Translations under genes and position numbers: made by a program
The notes under the pieces: model-generated
What the model saw: the letters and a program-made list of their open reading frames with translations, nothing else
Told to the model about the DNA's origin: nothing
The model's database searches: none
Shown: positions 1 through 6,868 of the stretch, piece after piece
Layout: each line of letters begins with the position of its first letter
How positions within the stretch are numbered: position 1 is the stretch's first letter
Assembly (NCBI GenBank): GCA_019421525.1
Contig: JAHZFC010000115.1
Location: forward strand, 1-7,188
DNA from: Clostridiales bacterium
Lineage (GTDB): Bacteria; Bacillota; Clostridia; Oscillospirales; Oscillospiraceae
Reading direction: 5' to 3'
DNA length: 7,188 bases

Positions 1-284
1 CCGCCGGCACCGCCGTGCGGGAGTCCATCGAGCTGTTCAAGCATGTGGCCGACGTGAACATCCGCGCCCTGTTCGTCAGCGTGGACCGGATGGAGCGGGG
101 CACCCGGGACTGCACCACTCTGGATGAGCTGCGGGAGGACTATGGCATCCAGGTCTACCCCATCGTCACCATCCGGGAGGTCATCGACTGCCTCCACAAC
201 AAGCCGGTGGACGGCAAGGTGTACATCGACGACCAGATGCGGGAGCGGATGGAGGACTATCTGACCACCTATGGCGCGCGGTGA
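1..284 (+). CDS. pyrE: Orotate phosphoribosyltransferase, C-terminal part (5' end outside window)
   Basis: PyrE transfers the phosphoribosyl group of PRPP to orotate, giving OMP in cytosolic de novo pyrimidine synthesis. The frame is open from base 3 and encodes 93 residues to the TGA at 282-284. The first visible residues, AGTAVRES, are the second half of the PRPP-binding loop (family pattern DDVxTAGTAxRE), so roughly the first half of the protein is missing. The segment SVDRMERGTRDCTTLDEL followed by YGIQVYPIVT is typical of the C-terminal strand-helix part of bacterial PyrE. The end looks intact. The stop codon lies inside the next gene, whose ATG is at 271, so the two are probably co-transcribed and translationally coupled. 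An ATG-like start at 15 is only where the visible frame begins and is not the real start. Confidence 0.9.
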   Translation, partial: AGTAVRESIELFKHVADVNIRALFVSVDRMERGTRDCTTLDELREDYGIQVYPIVTIREVIDCLHNKPVDGKVYIDDQMRERMEDYLTTYGAR

Positions 285-987
285 CAAGGGCGCTGACGGC
301 AAGTCCATCCACACAGGCCACCGCCAGCGGGTAAAGGACGAGTTCCTGGCCCGGGGCCTGGCGGGGATGCCCGACCACCGGGTGCTGGAGCTGCTGCTGT
401 TCTACGCCGTCCCCCAGGGGGATGTCAATCCCCTGGCCCACGCGCTGATGGACCGCTTCCACACCCTGTCCGGGGTGTTCCTGGCTCCATACGAGGAGCT
501 GCTGAAGGTCAAGGGCGTGGGGCCCAACACCGCCACCCTCATCCAGCTCATCCCCGCGGTGGGCGCCCGCTACCTGGCCGACCGGGTGAAGCTGGAGCAG
601 CTGGAGACCCCGTATGACTACTTCGAGGTGCTCCAGCCCTACTTCTTCGGTGCCCGGGTGGAGCTGTGCTACCTGTTGTGCATGGACGGCAAGGGCAGGC
701 TGAAGGGCTGCCACAAGCTGGGGGAGGGCATCGTGGACCAGGTGCCCGTACTGACCCGGAAGGTGGTGGAGCACGCCATGGCGGACAACGCCTCCAAGGT
801 GGTGCTGGCCCACAACCATGTGTCCGGCATCGCCCTGCCCTCCCGCTCTGACATCGTCAGCACCCGGGAGCTCAAGAAGCTGCTGCGCCAGGTGGACGTG
901 GACCTGGCGGACCACCTGGTCCTGGTGGAGGGGGATATGGTCTCCCTGGCCCAGTCCGGGTATCTGGAGGGGCCCGACATCGGGTAG
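271..987 (+). CDS. radC: RadC-family JAB/MPN domain protein
   Basis: The 238-residue product has the RadC (UPF0758) layout. An N-terminal helical region holds LELLLFYAVPQGDVNPLAHA (residues 39-58), followed by a helix-hairpin-helix motif around KVKGVGPNTATL (79-90) and a C-terminal JAB/MPN metalloprotease-like domain from about 115. The JAMM metal-site pattern reads HNHVSGIALPSRSD at 181-194, so His181, His183, Ser185 and Asp194 are present, and Glu131 is a candidate for the conserved upstream glutamate. The usual proline after the second histidine (HNHPSG) is valine here. The family was named for DNA repair, but its biochemical role is unsettled, and I infer no specific substrate. The ATG overlaps pyrE by 14 bases. 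GGAGG at 251-255 is a rather distant ribosome binding site, which fits coupling to pyrE translation. A strong terminator follows. Confidence 0.88.
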   Translation: MARGDKGADGKSIHTGHRQRVKDEFLARGLAGMPDHRVLELLLFYAVPQGDVNPLAHALMDRFHTLSGVFLAPYEELLKVKGVGPNTATLIQLIPAVGARYLADRVKLEQLETPYDYFEVLQPYFFGARVELCYLLCMDGKGRLKGCHKLGEGIVDQVPVLTRKVVEHAMADNASKVVLAHNHVSGIALPSRSDIVSTRELKKLLRQVDVDLADHLVLVEGDMVSLAQSGYLEGPDIG

Positions 988-1020
988 CCCTCCCCTTCCT
1001 CAGCCTCCATCTGGTACAAG

Positions 1021-1066
1021 AAAAACGCGCGGACCGCTGTGCCGTAACAGCGGTCCGCGCGTTTTT
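1021..1066. terminator. Bidirectional intrinsic terminator between convergent radC and atpD
   Basis: A perfect inverted repeat has 20-base arms at 1021-1040 and 1047-1066 with the 6-base loop GCCGTA. The outer five pairs are A/T and the inner fifteen are mostly G/C. Read rightward, the GC stem is followed by five T (1062-1066). Read leftward, the complement of the five A at 1021-1025 gives the same tract. It lies 33 bases after the radC stop and 19 bases beyond the atpD stop, between two convergent genes, so it very probably ends both transcripts. Confidence 0.93.
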
Positions 1067-1085
1067 CCTGTATCGCTCCAGACGG

Positions 1086-1697
1086 TCAGCCCTTCCCGGT
1101 CTGGCGCTTGATGACCTTCAGCCGGACGAACTCCTCCCGCTCCTTCTCCTCCAGCGCCTCGGTGATGGTGCGGATGGTGGTGTCGAAGCCGGGGATGACG
1201 ATGTTCTTCAGGGCGTTGGCCCGCTTCTGGGACTTCTTGATCGCCTGGGCCAGGCGGTAGATGGAGGTCTCGATCTCCGCCATCCGGCGGGTCAGATCCT
1301 TCACCTTCCGGAACTGGATATATGCCTCATCCAGAGCGGACGAGGTATACACCATGCTGTACTCCGGCTTGGGCGGAGGGCTGTTGTCCGGGATGTGGGG
1401 CAGCTCCACCCCCATCACCGAGCGCCAGCGGATATCCAGGCTGTCGTCCGGGGCCACCCCCTCGGCGATGTGGTCGCACAGGCCCAGCTCGATGTTGGCC
1501 CGGGCCAGGGCGGCATAGGCTTGGTCGAACACCTGGTCGATCTCCCCCTGGAGCTGGGAGGCGGAGTCCATCAGCTCCATCATCTCCCGGACCAGAATAT
1601 TGCGCTTTCGGTCCATGAGCTCATAGCCCGTCTGGGCCAGGGTGCGGGACCGCTTGGCGGACATCAGGTTTCCTTTGGTGGGCAGAACAGCGGCCAT
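1086..1697 (-). CDS. atpD: V/A-type ATPase subunit D (central rotor shaft)
   Basis: Subunit D (NtpD) forms the long coiled-coil shaft that turns inside the A3B3 head and couples ATP hydrolysis or synthesis to ring rotation. The 203 residues match the usual length of about 200-215. The N-terminal signature PTKGNLMSAKRSRTLAQTGY (6-25), then ELMDRKRNILVREMMELM, is diagnostic. A second long helix near the C-terminus (LTRRMAEIETSIYRLAQAIK to ALEEKEREEFVRLKVIKRQT) supplies the other half of the coiled coil. The ATG at 1697 is preferred because the conserved PTKGNL lies only five residues in. It is the last gene of the operon, 64 bases after atpB, a wider gap than E-A or A-B. A purine-rich GGAAGGGGGG (complement of 1705-1714) serves as ribosome binding site but can pair with the four C just before the start codon. 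Confidence 0.95.
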   Translation of the reverse strand: MAAVLPTKGNLMSAKRSRTLAQTGYELMDRKRNILVREMMELMDSASQLQGEIDQVFDQAYAALARANIELGLCDHIAEGVAPDDSLDIRWRSVMGVELPHIPDNSPPPKPEYSMVYTSSALDEAYIQFRKVKDLTRRMAEIETSIYRLAQAIKKSQKRANALKNIVIPGFDTTIRTITEALEEKEREEFVRLKVIKRQTGKG

Positions 1698-1708
1698 GGG
1701 GCCACCCC
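1698..1708 (-). promoter_or_regulatory. Small hairpin over the atpD ribosome binding site
   Basis: On the transcribed strand GGGG-TGG-CCCC directly abuts the atpD ATG. The four G (complement of 1705-1708) belong to the G-rich ribosome binding site, so the hairpin could partly mask it. The stem is only 4 bp with a 3-base loop, and a regulatory role is inference. Confidence 0.3.
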
Positions 1709-1728
1709 CCTTCCGTTCATGATCGTTT

Positions 1729-1747
1729 CCGGCGGCTCACCCGCCGG
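1729..1747 (-). other. GC-only hairpin between atpB and atpD
   Basis: Arms CCGGCGG (1729-1735) and CCGCCGG (1741-1747) pair perfectly around a 5-base loop. The element overlaps a 12-base perfect palindrome (1740-1751) just past the atpB stop. There is no T tract on the operon strand, so it does not look like a full terminator. It could slow 3' exonucleases or cause partial attenuation before atpD. Confidence 0.45.
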
Positions 1748-1761
1748 CGGGCCGGGCAGCG

Positions 1762-3168
1762 TCACAGCGTGCCGCCGCTGGCCACCGCCGCAAAGGCCCC
1801 TTCGCGGTAGTGCTCGTTGAGCTCAGCCTCGCTCACCCGGTCCAGCTCGCCCCGGGGCAGGATGGACAGCAGGGCCCAGCCCAGCTCCAGGGTCTGCTCC
1901 AGGGAGCGGTCCTCCTGGTCGCTCTGCTGGACGAAATACCGCTCAAAGGCCTTGCCGAACTCCAGATACCGCTTGTCGGTGTCGCTCAGCTCATCCTCGC
2001 CGATGACGCTGGCCAGGCTCCGGGCGTCCTTCACCTTGGAGTAGGCGGCAAAGAGCTGGTTGGACAGAGAGGGGTGGTCGGCCCGGGTGAAGCCCTCGCC
2101 GATGCCGTCCTTCATCAGACGGGACAGGGAGGACAGGATGTTGATGGGCGGGTACACCCCGGACTGGTCCATGTCCCGGTCCAGCACGATCTGGCCCTCG
2201 GTGATGTAGCCGGTCAGGTCGGGGATGGGGTGGGTGATGTCGTCGTTGGGCATGGTGAGGATGGGCACCTGGGTCACGGACCCGGGCTTGCCCTGGATCA
2301 TGCCCGCCCGCTCGTACAGGGAGGCCAGGTCGGAGTACAGGTAGGCGGGGAAGCCCTTCCGGGAGGGGATCTCCCCCTTGGAGGAGGAGAACTCACGGAC
2401 GGCCTCGCAGTAGGAGGTCATGTCCGTCATCACCACCAGCACATGGTAGCCGTGGGTGAAGGCCAGGTACTCCGCCGCTGTCAGGGCGCAGCGGGGGGTC
2501 AGGATACGCTCGATGATGGGGTCGGAGGCCAGGTTGAGGAACATGACCACCCGCTGGAGGGCCCCCGCCTCCTCAAAGTTCCGGCGGAAAAACTCGGCGG
2601 TGTCGTTCTTGACGCCCATGGCGGCGAACACGATGGCGAACTCCCCGTCGTCCCCCGCCACCCGGGCCTGGCGCACCATCTGGGCGGCCAGCTCGTTGTG
2701 GGACATGCCGGCGCCGGAGAAGATGGGCAGCTTCTGCCCCCGGATCAGGGTGGCGGTGCCGTCGATGGCGGAGATGCCGGTGTAGATGCAGCTCCTGGGG
2801 TACTGGCGGCTCACCGGGTTGATGGCGGAGCCGTTGATGTTGCGCCGCTCGTCGGGGTAGAGCTCTCCCAGCCCGTCGATGGGCCGCCCCGCCCCGTCGA
2901 ACACACGGCCCAGCATCTCCTTGGACAGGGCGATGTCCATGGGCTTGCCGGTGAAGTGGGTGCGCACGTTTTCCAGGGAAATGCCCCGGGTGCCCTCAAA
3001 GACCTGGAGGACCGCCCGGTCCCCCTCGATGAGGATCACGCGGCCATAGCGGCGGGAGCCGTCGTCCATGGTCAGCTCGGCCAGCTCGTCATAGGCCACG
3101 CCGGACACCCCCTGGACTGCCACCAGGGAGCCGGACAGGTCGGAAAGGCCGGTATATTCCACTCTCAT
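1762..3168 (-). CDS. atpB: V/A-type ATPase subunit B (non-catalytic head subunit)
   Basis: Subunit B alternates with A in the A3B3 hexamer and completes the catalytic sites at the interface without hydrolysing ATP itself. The 468-residue length is standard (about 460-470). A beta-barrel domain fills roughly residues 1-75. The region where A has a P-loop reads LPIFSGAGMSHNELAAQMVR (147-166), the degenerate non-catalytic form typical of B. SSLSRLMKDGIGEG contains Arg350 by my count, matching the position of the arginine finger known from Enterococcus hirae NtpB. The C-terminal helical domain (DTDKRYLEFGKAFERYFVQQ onward) is complete. The ATG at 3168 has an ideal AGGTGAT ribosome binding site whose bases overlap the TGA of atpA, with only 9 bases between the genes, so translation is probably coupled and gives the 1:1 ratio the head needs. 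Confidence 0.97.
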   Translation of the reverse strand: MRVEYTGLSDLSGSLVAVQGVSGVAYDELAELTMDDGSRRYGRVILIEGDRAVLQVFEGTRGISLENVRTHFTGKPMDIALSKEMLGRVFDGAGRPIDGLGELYPDERRNINGSAINPVSRQYPRSCIYTGISAIDGTATLIRGQKLPIFSGAGMSHNELAAQMVRQARVAGDDGEFAIVFAAMGVKNDTAEFFRRNFEEAGALQRVVMFLNLASDPIIERILTPRCALTAAEYLAFTHGYHVLVVMTDMTSYCEAVREFSSSKGEIPSRKGFPAYLYSDLASLYERAGMIQGKPGSVTQVPILTMPNDDITHPIPDLTGYITEGQIVLDRDMDQSGVYPPINILSSLSRLMKDGIGEGFTRADHPSLSNQLFAAYSKVKDARSLASVIGEDELSDTDKRYLEFGKAFERYFVQQSDQEDRSLEQTLELGWALLSILPRGELDRVSEAELNEHYREGAFAAVASGGTL

Positions 3169-3177
3169 GCTATCACC

Positions 3178-4941
<1,764 letters not shown>

Positions 4942-4958
4942 GGTCCCGCGGCCTCCTC

Positions 4959-5576
4959 TCAATTCTCATCCAGGTCGTCGGACAGCGACAGGCCGAAGGT
5001 CTCGGCAAAGTGTCCGCCCAGCTCCTCCAGCTCGGTGTCGAAGGAGCAGTCCACCCGGATGCCCAGCTCCGGGCAGCGGATGGCCAGGCCGCCGACCTGG
5101 ATGCGGCCTTCCTCGTACTTGACCTTCACCGGGGCCACGCTCTCAGCCAGCATGGGGCCCAGCTCCAGGTCCTCCTGGCGCAGACGGAGATAGATCTCCT
5201 CCACCCCGTCCAGCCGTTCCATGGCCCGGGCCAGCAGGGTCTTGAGGTGCTCGGGATAGGCGGGAGAGGCCACGAACTCGTCCACCCGCCGGCGCACCTG
5301 GGCCAGCACCTCCTGGGCCACCTGGCTGCGGCGCAGGTACACCTGCCGCTTGCCCTCCATCAGGTGCTTGGAGACCTCACGGCCCGCCTCCGCCTTGAGC
5401 TTGGCCGCCTCTTTATTATAGTAGGCTTTGGCATTCTCCCAGGCGGCTTTTTTTGCCTCATCCAGGGCCGCTTTCCGCTGGTCTGCCAGCTGACGGTTGA
5501 GCTCCTCGCTCTCCTTGGAGGCGGCTTTTAAGACGTTATCTGTAAAATGGATCAGCTTCTGTGTTTGTTCCGGCAT
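4959..5576 (-). CDS. atpE: V/A-type ATPase subunit E (peripheral stalk)
   Basis: Subunit E (NtpE) pairs with subunit G/H to form the peripheral stalks that stop the A3B3 head turning with the rotor. The 205 residues are family-typical. The first ~110 residues are a charged, alanine-rich helix (SEELNRQLADQRKAALDEAK, then ENAKAYYNKEAAKLKAEAGR) expected to form the stalk coiled coil with its partner. The C-terminal globular part includes VKVKYEEGRIQVGGLAIRCP and VDCSFDTELEELGGHFAE, matching the conserved end that binds the head. ATG at 5576 follows AGGAGG by 7 bases, a strong site. It is the first gene after the repeat-filled gap of nearly 500 bases, so it may have its own promoter or be processed from the longer transcript. 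I see no convincing -35/-10 pair. The G/H partner is not encoded nearby in the window. Confidence 0.92.
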   Translation of the reverse strand: MPEQTQKLIHFTDNVLKAASKESEELNRQLADQRKAALDEAKKAAWENAKAYYNKEAAKLKAEAGREVSKHLMEGKRQVYLRRSQVAQEVLAQVRRRVDEFVASPAYPEHLKTLLARAMERLDGVEEIYLRLRQEDLELGPMLAESVAPVKVKYEEGRIQVGGLAIRCPELGIRVDCSFDTELEELGGHFAETFGLSLSDDLDEN

Positions 5577-5692
5577 GATGTTGCCTCCTGTCAGTTGGAA
5601 GTGGGATGTACGGCCCAGGGTGCTCCAGGGGCTGTGTGGGTGCTGCTCACGAGAAGGTGGATCAGCCGAAAGCCAAGAGAAACTGGCCTGGG

Positions 5693-5745
5693 CGGCTGCG
5701 CGCGCTTCGTGCTGTCACGCTGCGCCTGTTCGCGACGCCCGGCTT
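5693..5745. repeat. Intergenic repeat, copy 1 (right part only)
   Basis: This copy matches 5902-5952 except for a 2-base CG insertion near its left end, and 5700-5745 equals 5907-5952 for 46 bases without a mismatch. It contains the 20-base core GCGCTTCGTGCTGTCACGCT at 5702-5721. The left half found in copies 2 and 3 is absent or decayed here. Confidence 0.9.
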
Positions 5746-5820
5746 TCGTCCTCGCAAAGTTCGCTTGTCTCCGTTTCCGCCTAACGGCGAAAACTGCGCT
5801 CGCTGCCTTGCTCGTCCTCT

Positions 5821-5855
5821 CCCCGTGAAACCCGCTTTGCTGGGCTTTCACGGGG
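5821..5855. other. Long stable hairpin between repeat copies 1 and 2
   Basis: CCCCGTGAAA (5821-5830) pairs with TTTCACGGGG (5846-5855). After one bulged base (5845), CCC (5831-5833) pairs with GGG (5842-5844), leaving an 8-base loop. That gives 13 pairs on either strand. No T tract follows on the operon strand, so it is not a standard terminator. A role in transcript processing or stability is inference. Confidence 0.75.
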
Positions 5856-5869
5856 TAGACGAAGTACCC

Positions 5870-5952
5870 CCCTCGCTCCAGTCCATCCGGGCTGCTCACG
5901 ACGGCTGCGCGCTTCGTGCTGTCACGCTGCGCCTGTTCGCGACGCCCGGCTT
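5870..5952. repeat. Intergenic repeat, copy 2 (most complete)
   Basis: This copy joins both repeat halves. Bases 5870-5928 match 6000-6058 with a single difference (G at 5907, C at 6037), and 5907-5952 match copy 1 exactly. The shared core lies at 5909-5928. Around the core, GCGC-TT-CGTG-CTGT-CACG-CT-GCGC (5909-5932) can fold as an interrupted hairpin. Confidence 0.92.
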
Positions 5953-5969
5953 CCTTGCGACTCGGGCTT

Positions 5970-5996
5970 GAAACAGCCGCTTTGCGGCTTGGTTTC
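5970..5996. other. Hairpin between repeat copies 2 and 3
   Basis: AGCCGC (5975-5980) and GCGGCT (5984-5989) pair around a 3-base loop. The outer GAAAC (5970-5974) pairs with GTTTC (5992-5996) across a 2-base bulge. It resembles 5821-5855 in having GAAAC on one side, TTTC on the other and a TTTGC in the loop region, but the stem bases differ. Confidence 0.6.
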
Positions 5997-5999
5997 TCA

Positions 6000-6058
6000 C
6001 CCTCGCTCCAGTCCATCCGGGCTGCTCACGACGGCTCCGCGCTTCGTGCTGTCACGCT
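6000..6058. repeat. Intergenic repeat, copy 3 (left part only)
   Basis: This 59-base copy matches 5870-5928 at all but one position and stops abruptly after the core (6039-6058). Only 11 bases separate it from the atpF stop codon, so the repeat region begins almost exactly where atpF ends. Spacing of the core to copy 2 is 130 bases, against 207 between copies 1 and 2. Confidence 0.92.
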
Positions 6059-6069
6059 CGCACTTCCCG

Positions 6070-6375
6070 TTACACCTTCACCCCGATGGCCTCCCGGATA
6101 TAGCGGGTGATGGAGTCCTTTTTCCGGCTGCCGTTGCGGTCGGGGATCTCCACCACCAATGGCGTGCGGCCATCCATCTTCAAAGGCGCCAGCTTGTCAG
6201 CGCACTGCTCGGCCAACCCCTCGGTGATCAGCAGGATGCCGATGGTGGGGTCGGCCAGCGCCTCGTCGATGGCAACCAGCCCCTCCTCCCTCGTCCGGGC
6301 CAGAACGCCCTCCACCCCGGCCAGCCGAAGGCCCACCTGGGTGTCTGTGTTATCTGAGATGACAAAGTATCGCAT
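6070..6375 (-). CDS. atpF: V/A-type ATPase subunit F (rotor, beside D)
   Basis: Subunit F (NtpG in Enterococcus naming) binds the D shaft, completes the central rotor and, in studied relatives, tunes ATPase activity. The 101 residues match the usual ~100. The N-terminal pattern MRYFVISDNTDTQVGLRLAG is characteristic (family pattern: short beta strand, then D-x-D-T-x-x-G-x-RLAG). GILLITEGLAEQ (47-58) and PLVVEIPDRNG (72-82) form the following strands of its Rossmann-like fold. The C-terminal helix ends IREAIGVKV and looks complete. The ATG at 6375 follows GGGAGGG at suitable spacing. It lies 40 bases after atpK. This is not the F-type subunit b that shares the symbol atpF. Confidence 0.92.
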   Translation of the reverse strand: MRYFVISDNTDTQVGLRLAGVEGVLARTREEGLVAIDEALADPTIGILLITEGLAEQCADKLAPLKMDGRTPLVVEIPDRNGSRKKDSITRYIREAIGVKV

Positions 6376-6400
6376 AAGTCCCTCCCTGTGTGCAAGGGCT

Positions 6401-6413
6401 GCGCCCCTGGCGC
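6401..6413 (-). other. Short hairpin between atpK and atpF
   Basis: GCGCC (6401-6405) and GGCGC (6409-6413) pair around a 3-base loop, a few bases after the atpK stop codon on the operon strand. It is short and has no T tract on that strand. A role in stabilising atpK mRNA, since the ring subunit is needed in excess, is possible but unproven. Confidence 0.3.
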
Positions 6414-6415
6414 TT

Positions 6416-6844
6416 TTAGGCCACGAACAGCAGCACCAGGGCGATGATCAGGCCGTACAGGGCCACGCCTTCGGCCAGGCCCACGAAGATCAGGGACTTG
6501 CCGAACACGCTGTCGTTCTCAGAGATGGCGCCCAGGGCGGCGGAGGCGGAAGAGGCCACGGCGATGCCGCCGCCGATGCCGGACAGGCCCACGGCCAGGG
6601 CGGCGGCGATATACTTCAGGCCCTCGGCCAGGCCGTCGGTGGCGGCGGCAGCCGCCTCGGGGGCGGCGGCGGAGACGGCTCCGCCAAAGCCGCAAACGGC
6701 AGTGATCAGGAACACGCCGCAGAACATGGCGATGTTGCCCATCAGGGCATGGCGGGCGGAGGCGCCGGTGAGCCGGCGCACCGCGATGGTGACCAGGGGC
6801 AGGAACACGAGCACAGAGCCCAGGATGAACAGCACGATCTTCAT
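6416..6844 (-). CDS. atpK: V/A-type ATPase subunit K (membrane rotor ring proteolipid)
   Basis: Subunit K forms the membrane ring that carries H+ or Na+. From the ATG at 6844 there are 142 residues. GGAGGT lies 7 bases before this ATG, so it is preferred to an in-frame ATT at 6859. Four hydrophobic segments are seen: 1-22, about 37-58, about 76-103 and about 115-141. The last two form the classical c-type hairpin, with a glycine/alanine-rich helix (LAVGLSGIGGGIAVASSASA) and then SLIFVGLAEGVALYGLIIA carrying the ion-binding Glu125. The first two segments have no acidic ion-site residue, so each 142-residue protomer offers one site. VSAAAP at 57-62 resembles a signal peptidase cleavage site. 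The Gln and Ser of the classical Na+ signature are not evident, but Tyr130 is present. Ion choice is therefore open. Confidence 0.92.
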   Translation of the reverse strand: MKIVLFILGSVLVFLPLVTIAVRRLTGASARHALMGNIAMFCGVFLITAVCGFGGAVSAAAPEAAAAATDGLAEGLKYIAAALAVGLSGIGGGIAVASSASAALGAISENDSVFGKSLIFVGLAEGVALYGLIIALVLLFVA

Positions 6845-6868
6845 ATCAATGACCTCCAATTTCTACTT

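Larger units (their letters stand above)
5577..6069. other. Non-coding gap within the ATPase operon, filled with repeats and hairpins
   Basis: This 493-base interval separates atpF from atpE, while all other gaps in the operon are 9-64 bases. The ribosome binding site of atpE is at its left edge (complement of 5583-5588). I find no credible gene. Open frames on both strands here are low-complexity, rich in Arg, Ala, Cys and Ser, and lack a plausible ribosome binding site. The interval contains three partial copies of one GC-rich repeat (5693-5745, 5870-5952, 6000-6058) and two clear hairpins (5821-5855, 5970-5996). The stretch 5589-5692 shows no clear structure except GCTGCTCACGA at 5642-5652, also found in copies 2 and 3, which may be the decayed left part of copy 1. 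Confidence 0.8.

Noticed and set aside
181..915. Minus-strand 244-codon frame opposite pyrE and radC
   Set aside because: It is an antisense shadow of radC, rich in His, Gln, Val and Gly and without any domain.
4942..4962. TTG at 4962 as the start of atpA
   Set aside because: It would overlap the atpE stop codon and add seven atypical residues. The ATG at 4941 has a better placed GGAGG and the usual family N-terminus.
5606..5971. Plus-strand frames over the repeats
   Set aside because: Several frames are open at once, as expected of GC-rich DNA. None has a ribosome binding site or a protein-like composition.
5591..6016. 141-codon minus-strand frame in the F-E gap
   Set aside because: Its product is Arg/Ser/Ala-rich, is made of the repeat copies and has no recognisable domain. 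The 207-base spacing keeps one repeat pair in frame by chance, while the 130-base spacing does not.
5693..6058. CRISPR array
   Set aside because: There are only three partial copies, with spacings of 207 and 130 bases and unequal repeat lengths; no cas genes are present.
5577..6069. Insertion sequence or MITE with terminal inverted repeats
   Set aside because: No transposase and no matching inverted ends or target duplication could be identified. The copies are in direct orientation.
6845..6859. ATT at 6859 as the start of atpK
   Set aside because: A rare start that would overlap the ribosome binding site GGAGGT of the ATG at 6844.
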